Shown here one piece after another: positions 1 through 12,000 of a stretch of DNA of 64,000 nt. The translations under genes and the position numbers were made by a program. The notes below the pieces were generated by a model. The model made no database searches and had not been told where the DNA came from. It was given only the letters and a program-made list of their open reading frames with translations. The stretch spans positions 191,363-255,362 of the forward strand of contig MEHQ01003547.1 of assembly GCA_008828725.1 (NCBI GenBank), read 5' to 3'. Every line of letters begins with the position of its first letter. Position 1 is the stretch's first letter. This stretch comes from Saccharina japonica (taxonomy: Eukaryota > Sar > Phaeophyceae > Laminariales > Laminariaceae).

Positions 1-3000
1 GTACACAAAACTATCTCAAGCTTCTTCGCTTTGATGAAAACTACATCTATCTGACGATGGCAAATTTAGCGGTGTCTGGGCGTGCTATCAATCATTTCGC
101 ACCTTATGCGTGCTTCTTTGCAGCGTGTCGTGAAATGATAGCGGGACGCGGTCCATGTTCCTCTCCACCCATCCGTCCACGGTGTACTTGACCTTGCCAG
201 CGTAGTGCTTCACCCAGAAGCATTCGCGCTGCTCAAAGAAACGGTCGAGCAGGATGACACAGGGTGGAGGACTTCGCGTGATGCTGGTGCTCTCACACGA
301 CATGTGGTGGCGTCAAGGTGACATTTCGTACAGACACACGGCACGACCGTTAAGAGCTGGGGATGGCACCAAGGAGGGTTCGTACAACTGCATATCGACA
401 AGAAGGTGAAAATCATGCCTGTTTCTTAAGCCATTGCACGCATGGCACCTTAAAAGGTCAAGAACACCCTGCATGCAACGCGCAGTTGCGTGCGATACAG
501 GAAGCCAATGATTGAACACCCTATGCTCTACCAACCTACACACACAACGTGGAAGTGGTCGATGTCCGCCCCACGCTGCACGCGTAAAACGGCGGCGCGG
601 ATAAACCTGGATCACGTCTATAACAAAAACGAGCTCGTCGCATCGGTCCCCGGATACATGCATTATAAGACAAGCTCGTTGTGTTCACCTGGACGCACCC
701 CCCACCGCGAGGTACGACACGCTGAAGTTAAAGAACTCACGTATTCACAGGTATACTCTCCACCTCTCACCCTATTCTTTGGTTGTGTACGCGGAAAGTC
801 TTGGTGCCGCGCGTAGGTCCTGTGCAAGCCCTCCAAGTAGCGGTAATCGCTAGGGCTAGGCTCGGCGCAGACGTTGTCTAGGCTGTGTCCGATCAACCGA
901 GTTGGAAGCAAGCAGGGGAACAAAATATAAATACGGCGGTCGTCTGCCCATGCTGGCAGGGAACGTACACCGCGGAACCAAAACATGCGACGCACTCTAT
1001 ATACGATGGCGAGTGACCTAAACATCTGACCGTCGGTCTAGCCGCCCAGCCGTCAGGTCAAGACTTAACATGTACATATCTCGTTCGGTGCTACCGACCG
1101 CCACGCCACGGTCGGTAGAAGGGATCATTCGGGGCCCGAAAAAAAATGACCGACGGGGGCTATATACTCAACTCAACTGAGGAACTAACCAGTTCATTGT
1201 AATCCCATTTTTTTAGCTTTTCATTGGTATTCGCTGCCCAGTATGTGCCTACGAGCCCATGGGGGGTAGTTTGTTCAAACGGGTTGCACACAAATTCATT
1301 GCCAAAGTTGTATTAAGGCGATGTGTAGAGAGCTCCTTAACTCCTTAACCCTTCTAGGACTGCAGTCCCGTTTTGGGGACAAACTACTTGGAGTTTGAGT
1401 GCTTTGTCCCCAAAACGGGACTGCAGTCTTAAAAGGGTTAAGAACTGGTCCCCCGTTTTTGGGGACAAACTACTTGGGATTAGTGTGGGATACTTTTTTC
1501 AGTTCTGAATGGGTTAAGCTAGGAACCTGAGGAATATCGTGTATGGGTATGTATCATGATGTATGATAGGTACCCCATCTACAGCAGTAGCAGGAGGACG
1601 CCATTTCCTTCAGCAAAAACAAAAAAACAAAGGGCCCATCTGGCACAATCTTAATGTTACTTAATATGCAGAAATAATAAGGTTTTCGCTTTCATGATTC
1701 ATGATAACTATTTACCAGATAGTACATCTGTGCTTATGTGCCCTGCCTGATAGTATGCAGTCACTTGCAAGGGCCATCCGTGGTCACGAGGCAAGGTAAA
1801 CCTGATCAAAATAACTCGTATGGAGATGCTTGCAACTCACCGGACTTAACAGCAAAATCAGTACAGTATTGCCACGATGGTCCACGTACCTGGGGATGAT
1901 ACCTTTAGGCATGCTGCATAGCATCTTCAGGCACTCGGCGTTATCTGGGCACGTGGACACCACCACGTCGATGCCCTCTTCCTCGTACAGTTTGAGCTCG
2001 TTGTTGAAGACTTGCTTGTTGAAGGTGTCTTGCAGGCTCTCGTTGGTGAAGTTGATCAGCAGCTGCTCGAACTCGTTCTTCGTGCCGAAGTTCTCGAAAC
2101 CTGTCGTCGAGAAGAAGGACGAGGCGACATTCGATTAGCAACTAAATGTTGGTATTTTCCAAACATTTCGTGTTACGAGAATACATGGTACAAACAGTGC
2201 CCATTGGGCAACACGCCTTCCTGTCCACGAACCGACAGCATTGTCCACGAACCGACAGCATGCCGCACTCGCGCACCCCGTTTAGTAGACCAGTTACGGG
2301 ACGCCAAGCAGGGTAGGGTGTTGGTAAGTTCGAATAGATTCAGTTGATCGAACATGAATCCCCATCCGTGAATGAACAGGGTCAGCAGCGGCAGACGCAT
2401 ACAACCCCGGCCCACCCATGCCAGCCGAAGTACTGCAGATCATCGCAGGCTCCCCCGACAAAGACTATTACGGAGGACCATAGTAAGCACTAGTAAATAC
2501 GACCGAATATTGTTAGTAAAAATAGGTAAATATATAAGTTTCAGTGTGTACCGTAGGTCCCCTATTTACTAGTATTACTAGTGTTTACTATGGCCCCCGG
2601 CAATAGGGTTAATCACCATGCTCAAGGGTGCGGAAGGAACGCACCGAAAATGTCCAGCACGCCAATGAAAGGCAGGCTGTCCTCGTCCCTGCCCAAGGAA
2701 GAGTTGATGACCGCAACAATCCACAGGAACAAAGACTGCCCGGGGTGTGAAGAGCATCGAAGGGTCGAAGGGTAGCAGGGACAGCAGAGACGGGAATCGA
2801 AGAACGGCCATCAGGAATGAGTCGTGAACATCGTTAACGCGGCCCCATGACAGACATTTGCTAGTATAGAGTGTCGACATGTTTGTACGTGTGTACTAGA
2901 GCTGGGTATTGGGTCGAAAATTGGGGGGGGGGGGGGTATGATATGGATGTATTGACCTCCCAACAAATGGATGTATCCTGATTCTGGATATATCATATCC

Positions 3001-6000
3001 ATATTTATGTGCTTATCATGGTATCCTGGATATATTTGGATGTAAATGTGGGATTGTTGCTACATTATCAGTTGGCGATATCTGCCATGCAAGATCGTGC
3101 ATGATCAGAAGATGTTCCTCCATTATCGTGGTTATTAGATCTTGTGCTAAAAATGGTCGTAGGTCTCCGTAGGTAGCTGAGGCGGGGAATTACCCAGCCT
3201 GGTCACCAGGTAATTACTTGTGACAGCTGTCGTGACTCTTGATATGATATAAGCTTGTGCCTTGCCTCATGTCACTTCTGCTTGGCTTGCCATGCCGAGC
3301 ATCACCGATACCTGGCGTGTCCTACACCCTACAAAGCTAAGAGAGAGAAGCTTGCGGCAGACCCAAGTCAAACCTGAGACACAAAAGTCCCATAGATATG
3401 TTTTATCATTAAACAGCTCCGGGTATATTATGGGGTTTACGTGGATAATTATGTGATATAGCCATGATATTTCCGACATAGCACGTGATACATCATTGTT
3501 GTGTTATTTTTTTCGCTTGGGCATGCGTTGATGGTATGCTATATATCAGGCTACAGAGCAGTGACTCTTTGACACGATGTAAAATATAATATCATATCAT
3601 ACCTGGTACAAGGTACCTGGTGCTACTACTATACTACTGCTGATGCTTCAGTACTATGATATACTACTGCTGTTAAAACTGCTACTACTACTACTGTTGA
3701 AACCTCGTATGATAGAATACCATACCGCTGATGTACCGCGGTACATGGGCACCGGGTATCTTATGACGGCAGCAGCAGCAACATAAGGCAGCGCAGCACG
3801 TTTTATTCGGGCATCACGTTCTCCATATTACTGTCCTTAATTTCCATCGGACAATGAGCAGCACGGGTGTCACATGACAGAGAACCCTAAAATATACAAG
3901 ATTGAAAATCACCCCGAGACCGCAAACGTACGTTACCTTTTATTTTTATGTAAAACAAATCGGTACACCATTTGTACGACGTTCTATGCGGTCCATCTAT
4001 CTATTCGTCGCAATTCGTCAGCAGATCAACAGACATCACAACTCGGAGCTCCGAGGGTAAAAGATTCCGATATATCAACGATATGTCATGTGATATATCG
4101 GATTTATCCCATGATATACACGGATATATGCCATGATTTATGGTATCTCACGCATATATCCAATATCCCGTGATATGCTCGGGATACAAGACGAATATAA
4201 GTTTTACGTACGTACGAGGCACTTTATATCTAATCGAGGAAGAAAAACAGGATATAGATATGGGTAAATAATATCCATATTGGGTAGATAAATCCCCAAT
4301 CTGGATATGGGTACCCAGCTCTAGTATATACCAGCCCTCTTATCTCGGAGAAGCGTTACGAGCATAGATATCGTATTGGCGTATGCGATACACCGATACA
4401 CTCCCCCCACGCTGTTCAGCAGGGCACCAATTCCATCCCGGCTCACAAAACAAACGTTGGGGTCGACATGAGGATGCTGCAGAGCAGAATAAAACGACTA
4501 TTATTAATTGTTTGTTGGCTGAACCCGCTCTACGTGTGATCGGCGACGTATACGCAACGGGAACCCTTTCAAAACGGCGTCAAATAACGTTAGCCACAAA
4601 CGTGCCTGCAGCACACCGACATGATAGCTTGGAGGGAGCTTGTGTCCACACTATGAATAGCTACAGTAGTTCGCACCTCGTAAAGGGACGTGACGATGGC
4701 GTCACGCGTGAGGCTAGCATCGGGAACGCTGAGCTGCTTCGTGAAAACCTCCGTTCGGGTGGTGACCACCCTTTGCGTCAGCAGTGCTTCAAGCGCGGAC
4801 TCCTTCACCCCCAGAAGCGTCGCCAGCGTAGACAGGGCCTGCTTAACCACGTTTTCGGAGTTGCCAAGGTTGCATCACACGCGGCTCTTGGAGAGTAACA
4901 ATCAAAACGGCGAAACCCCCCTTGGTAATTGCGATAATCCATTCAAGCACAAATGCAGCACAACGTCCGCTGATCGATAACGTCAAACCAGTCTCTAGCC
5001 ACGGCAACGAAACAGCCAACGACAGGAAAGCCGATTGTCCATGGGCGGTGCTCGGCGTTTCTCGCCATGGACGGCGCTCGGCGTTTCTCGCCACAAAGCA
5101 AGTATTTGTACTCAAGTGCAAGCAAAAATAATGCGACGATTTCTGCACCTAGACAACAAATACCTCGCGATCGGAGATGGAAGCAATGTCCCCCTGCTCG
5201 TTGTCCACCTTGTCGAAGCGCATGTTGGACATGTGTAGCACCGACGCCAGCATTTGCCATACCTAAAACAACGTGTTTAAATCGGATTGCCACGTCAGCA
5301 TAGCATTTCCACAAGTATCAGGTACAGGAGAGTGCCACTCTACACGGCACCGCTGTAGTACCATAGTGTCGATCACGACAACGCGCGCACCCGTATTGAA
5401 CGTGAGACCATCTCGAAAGTCCACGTCTGAAACCGACAAAGCCACACGGGGAAAGCCAGTGCAGGCGCAACAACGAGGATAACACGAATACCCGGTACGA
5501 TTGGTGACAAAAAACGATAGTACATAGCCGCAAACTGCATATCGCTAGTCGATCGCGTAGACAAAATAAACACAACCGCGTAAGACTCCCCTATGATACC
5601 TGCATCTGTGCCTCCTTGTCCATTCCAATGGTGTCGAAAGCGGCCTTCACCCTCTGGAACTGCACCGCGTCGTCCACGTCGTCCAAGGTGGTACAGCCAC
5701 CATCACAGAGAATCTTGAACGACTCCACGCCGTTCAACTGTCAGGTATGTATGTGTCCGACGAGCGTGCATCAAAATCCCATGTCCAATGGACGCAAGAT
5801 CGGTAAGTGGGGGGACGATGTTCGACGAGAGGATACTGTTGTGGTGCTTCGCCGTGACAGCCATTTGAACGGAGCAAACACTTTGTACGCCAGGTATACC
5901 ATCATCATCGAGGCGGGCAAAGCCGTTTAGTGAAATGCGACTGAATCGTCTCAGAAAAGAGAAAGAGCATTGTAGACGCTGAGCCCATGAACAAGTATTC

Positions 6001-9000
6001 CCGTCACCTTGAGTTCTGCAGAGAGGCCTGAAGAAGCCGCGCCGGCAACCAGCTCGTACAGGATGTGGAAGTTGCGCTCTCCCTGGAGTCAAAGAGAAGA
6101 GAAACGGATACCAGCACCAGGTTTAACGGTAACCCCACTATCCACATAGTGCGCGGGTAAGCACAATACCTACTGTGGGCCTCGGCAGACCAATAGCTCT
6201 ATGCAGACTTTCCCTTGCACAAACACAACAGTCTACGTAGCAACGTCAGTGTCGAGGATAACAAGCCACGCGGTACCTATCAATGCGTCGCGAAAGCCGG
6301 TCTAAAATGTCTAAAGGCCTACTCGTACTCACAGAACACGCCTCCAATCGTCAAACATTTCCGGCACTATCTGTGAATAACTACCCTTTTATCCCACAAC
6401 CCACGGAGGCCATCATTCCGAAATATATATATCACGAGAGAATCACGCGCATAACCGTGTCGCCTTATTCAACTCACCACCCCCTGCGAAAGCACGCGAC
6501 TCTTCTCTAACAGATGAGTCTCGATGAACGCCCCCGCCAGGCGATACTTGTCCTTCGTAAACTGCAACTTGAGGAACTTTCCGAACCGCGACGAGTTGTC
6601 GTTCCTCAGCGTCTTCGCGTTCCCGAACGACTCCAGGATGGGGGAAGAGTCCACCACCTTCTGCTCCAACCCCGTAACGCCTCCCACCGACCGATGCGTC
6701 AGAAACCTGGCGTTACACACGACATCCCAGGAAACAGCAGCCGAGGCGCGAAGGGCAACAAATTACTGTACGAGCCTCTGCTCTATAGATGGACGTCGAA
6801 AACCCTGTGTTTCGAAAACCAAGCGAAAGGGCTTGACAAAAACCTGTTCCAACCCAAGGGCATGCACACGGGTACACAGTCAACAAATATGTTCAAAACG
6901 ACGTGTGAAAAATATCGCAGTGGTGAATATTTCGGTGCCCAGGATGGCGTAAACAGCTGATACTAGTAGTCCAAGACCGATACACGCAAGGTCTACTGCA
7001 CCTACCGCCACCCCAAGGCCCTCACGTGAGAATGATTTTAGACGTCTCCGTTTTCCCCGCGCCAGACTCCCCCGACACCACAATCGATTGGTTCGCAATC
7101 TTGCGCCCGGCTCCCAGTCGCATCTGGTGATAGGCCAACTGCGAGACGAAACGAAGTTGCATATGTGGGAGAATATCAGCAAGGGAAAGGGGGCTGAAAG
7201 CTCGTGGAACGTGCTGAAGCAATCATTTGTAGCGGTTTGATGCCCGTTCGCAGCCGAACATGCGCAGCAGTGTTTCCACGACTATCTTCTCGCACGCCAT
7301 GGGGGTGAACAAAGCCCGGAATTGGCTACCCCGCACAATTGTCCCAGACGTACATCGATTATCGCCCAACCTCATATAAAAGCTGTAGTACACCCCAAGG
7401 CCAATCGACTCTTGCAACGAGAGTTCGGTCGCCATGCAATGATGCATGAACATCGCAAGATGTGTACTCCCTATGTACTTCGACGTTTAACTTTTGATGG
7501 GTTCGCAAGGGAACGACGGAAAATGGTGTCTTAGGTGACGAATAATACCTCGGCGATGGCGTAGGGGTGCGGAGCTTCTGGGTCGAGGGAGCAATCCATG
7601 AACTCGCTCATGTCGGGGTTGGGTATTCTCCGCAACGGGTTCACAGCGATCAGAACAGTGCCCTGGAGTGTAACAGAAACAGCCACAGTGCCGACGGCGG
7701 GCAGTGGTGACGGGTGGTGAAATTGTTTGTAGCTGGCAGGCGACGGTTCTTTTCGCGATAAACAACATATTATAGTTAGTTCTGTGTGATCTCCGAGGGG
7801 TGTGCCGTGACGCTACAGATGATTAGCATTTCATTACGCCGAGCATACTCGATAACACTTAGACCCTGCACACGACAAACAAGTCTTGGGACTGTGACTG
7901 TCGCCTTGATGTCGGGAAAGCGACAAAAACAGTACAAGATACGCGAAAAGATCGCATGTCGCGAGCATAGAGCCGCTAGTTGCGCCTAGCCTCCTGCGCA
8001 CGGCGACATGATAACGGCCGCTCTCACTCCTATTGAAGGAAATGCGAACCAGGCGGCACATCACATAGCATTACAGTGGGCTGAGAGACAGTATACACTA
8101 TTGCGCACACATTGCCAACAAAGCCTAAGAGCTGGCGGCGGACTCAATGAGCTCTCTTTACGGTGCCAAACTCACCATGAAGGTATACGGGCGCTGGTTG
8201 TGAAGCTTAGACCTCTCCCCAAGGTTGTAAAGAATGCCCGCCTCGTGAATGTTGTGCAGCGACGTCATATCCGCCACCACCTTCGGGTTCTGTGGGTACG
8301 TCTCCCTCAAGCCCTGGTTAACACGAGCCGTGAAACAGGTTGAAATATACCAGTTAAGTAAACAGTGAACAAAACGTCAGACGTTTCGAGTTAAGGGACA
8401 GCAATATGAGGACGCATGCTTTGGTGCTATCTAGCGAAGATCCCGCCAATAGGTTATGAGCCTCGATTTGCGTAAACCCTGCAGAGCTGCGAGCCGTCAG
8501 GATGTCAGGACCATCGAATGAAGACTACGATTAAGGCCCCAGCTGTTGCATCCACTGTGAGCTTCTCCACAGAGCTAACGGGATAATCGTTATCTGGAGC
8601 AGTTGCTGCGAACTGTTGTTGCGAAGGACACCAACGACTCTTCACAGAGCTGCCAAGATCACCATCTGGAGCTGCTGTGCGAACTACAATTAAAACGGCA
8701 CCACGAAATACGTACCGCCACACACTTCGAGCTGAACCCTGAAACGCGAGTATACCTCGCGACATAACTTTCGAGTACGTCACCTTCAGATTCGAAACTG
8801 CTGCTGCTCCACTGCTGCTGCTGCTGAGACAAGAACGGCTGTGGGTAAAATCAGCGCTCAACTGCACGGGGGGCTTCGAACCGATTGCGGATAGATAGCG
8901 CTGCTGCTATGTACCAGAGGAACTAACTGCTGAACCACCACGGGAGATTCTAACGCGAATGGCAGCTTTACCAACGCCTTGAGAGGATCAAGCCGTTCAG

Positions 9001-12000
9001 CGGTACCATCTCCCAACGGCTGGTACACCAAGGCCTGCTTCCCGCTAAGCATCCAGGCCTCTACCACACGTTGGAGGGACAAGCTACACCGACCAGCACC
9101 AACCTCATCGGAGGCTTCCAAGTTTTGCCCGTGAACCCAAGCAACAGTAAGCACAAAATGTTGTACAGGGACCGCCAGTGAATCATCACCACCAAGGGTC
9201 GCCTCACTGCAGGGTTGCCGGAAAGACGGTTCACGGGATCGCTGCAAACACAAGCGCTTGGGATTGCCGACAAGAAAACTTTTGAAACTTTCGGAATCGC
9301 TACGTACAGCAAGCACTGCAGTAGATAATAGGACGAAAAAGCAAGCAAGCAAACAGGGCAGGCCTCCGATATCATGTGCGGCGATCTAATACTGCCAGCG
9401 CAATGAAGCAGTTTTGTTTGACTCTGGTGCGTACGAAGTTTTATTTCATTTCATTGTTTGTTCGCCGTTTATAGTTGCGAAGTGATTTCTACCTTGCGCA
9501 ATCGCTACATAGCGTCGGCTTTAGCCTCCCTTTCAGTAAAAGTTACAAGTGGATGGATAGATTTCAAACTCGTAGAGGAGATATAGCTTGTGTTTTTGAT
9601 CCATTTCACTGTCCGAGGAGGAATTTTCCTAGAACATTCCTTCTGAGTTATGATATGGAAAAAATAACGGGTTGGGATTTGAACCCTGAATCATCGTTAG
9701 CAACCACAATTTTTTTTTTTTTTTTTTTTTTCCTGGGTATTTCTGGTGGTCTTTCTTCCCCTTTGTTTGTTTGTTTGTTTGTTTGATTTATTTTTCTTAT
9801 TTGTCTTTTTTTGCTTGTTGTATTGCCTGTTGCTTCTCAACTGTCAAGGGGGGCACGACAGCGATGCTACAACCCCTCGCATCATTTGCTTCGTTTACTT
9901 TGTTTCACTTATTTATGTTACCGTGATCGCCTTTGCCTTTGTTTCTCCGCCTTCCGTATTTTTCCTAGGGCTTTCTTTGGTGGCTTAGCTACGTACGTAT
10001 TAATTTTGTTTTTGTCATTCCCCATTCTCTTTCCGGGACTCTCGTGTGTTACACGAGAACGAAACGGAAATTGAGTTGGAAGTGCCACGTACCCGTTGTA
10101 TGGGTGGCGCCCAAGGGAAGGGAGACGGAGGGTGGGGGGGGTCATAGGGAAACCAGGACGGACGAAAGCAGGAAAGAGACGGCAAACAGAGTAGGTGCCA
10201 GACCGAATAGCTGGTAGAACCTGCCTGTACTACGGGCACAAACCTGCCTCGGCTGGCCTTTGGTGTGCTCCGGCTGGTTGTCCTTTCCTGTCGTTCTCAG
10301 TCTTGCTATGTTGGCGCTGTTTCGGTCCATTTCATTTAATTTTCTTTCATTTCATTTGGTTTTTTATCGGAGGTCGCATCTCCTCTGGGAGAAGCACGAC
10401 ACTTTCTTTCTTTTTTTGTCATGCTTTTTATTTGGTTGCTTGATTGTTGATTTGCTTCAGTATATTTACTTTTTATTATTTTTTCTTTTCGCTTTTTTCT
10501 TTTTTTCTCTTTTTTTCTCTTGCATGCACCTGGATTGCTAGCAGGGTAGGTCTTGCCTGTCGTATATGGCGTTGCATTGTCTGCTCTGCTTACTGCACTG
10601 GGTGTAGTACCTCTGTGTCGTAGTTTTGTGACCACAGAACTGGTACCTTTTTAGGATGAAGAATCGGCACGGACACTGGGTGTGCTGGATGTCGACGGGC
10701 AGAAAGGAAGGTTTAATGTGAAGAACACACACACACACACAAGCGCGTCGACGCCAAATGGCGGAAGGTCCCGTTATTTTCCTTCCTGGTTTTGGTAGCG
10801 CGGAGTACGCGCCAGGTTATGGACAGGATGAGGCACGGCTTGGCCCAAACGAGAACGACAAAGAAAGTGGGGACGGGGACAAGGAGAAAAAAAAATGTTC
10901 GCGCTCCAACCTGCTCCAACTTATATTTATACAACTGAAAGTTGAAACTGCTGTATACTTTCAATTTTATATTATTATAGTAATTCGGCGAAAAATGAAA
11001 CCGACGCGAACGATTAAGCGAACAAGAAAAAAGCTTCTGCGCAAGTTGGATCGAGAGCCTGGAACTTGGAACCCACAGCATTTGAGCTACAGGCTTTACT
11101 CGTCGTATTCTCGTATTATAAAGCAACCAACCGTTGACTTTTTTACTCTTTGAACGACGCTAAAATGCCAGCTCGGGGGATTCATAGGAGACAAAAAAAA
11201 TGCAAAAAAGTACCTTTCTGCGGATATACTCTCTCGGTTTTGAATATATAACGTACGTACCGTAGTCTACCACTATTAATAGATACCGCCATTATCGTCG
11301 GTCAACATATAGTAATATTCATGTAATAGTATTAAATAGTAACTCCGAGAAAAGAGGGGGACCATCGCAACATTGTGATGCAAACATTCAAGAGGGTGGC
11401 TGGAGACCACACAGCAGTCAAGCACATCCATCCGTGATGCAGATGATCCACTATTAATTATTTTAATACTATTATTTTAATATTTTAAGAATACGAGAAG
11501 AATAACCGCTGCAGTTTGTTGATACAGCCGCAGTACGTACGTACTATTAATACGAGTAGCCCGATCTCGCGTACTATTAATATTTAATAGTAGATCTATG
11601 ATATGTATGATCTATGATATATCTGTCGGCTAAGGCGAACTTCCTTAGATATGCCCGCACAGAAGATGTAGACAGATTTTCGAATTTGGAAGCACAACGA
11701 TCCCATGGCACACCACCAATCAAGGAGGCCTCTGCATACTCACAGATCACAGACTACGTAATCAGTAATATTAGGGTTAGGGTTGGGGTTCCGGGTCGGG
11801 GTGGTGGTCGGTGGTTGCCGTTAGCTGAAGCCGAAAAACATTTCACCATCGGGGCGAGATCGGGGGGGAAAAAACTTAAATCGTATACCGGTATAGTCTC
11901 ATGCCAAAATGCTACCTCATTGGAACAGCATCATTTTATGATGCGGGCACGTACGGCACATGGCACATCTATCTGAGGAAGTTCGCCCGCGACGACAGAT

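Noticed and set aside
8858-9352. A 164-codon minus-strand frame with a hydrophobic start, inside myosin intron 1
   Set aside because: No family resemblance and no splice partners; overlapping frames are also open. A real small gene is possible but unsupported.
9668-9707. tRNA 3'-half-like sequence (GGGTTCAAATCCCAACCCG on minus)
   Set aside because: It has a T-arm but no D-arm or 5' half, so it is not a tRNA gene.
11768-11800. Telomere-like TTAGGGTTAGGGTTGGGG
   Set aside because: Only about two units; too short to call an interstitial telomere.
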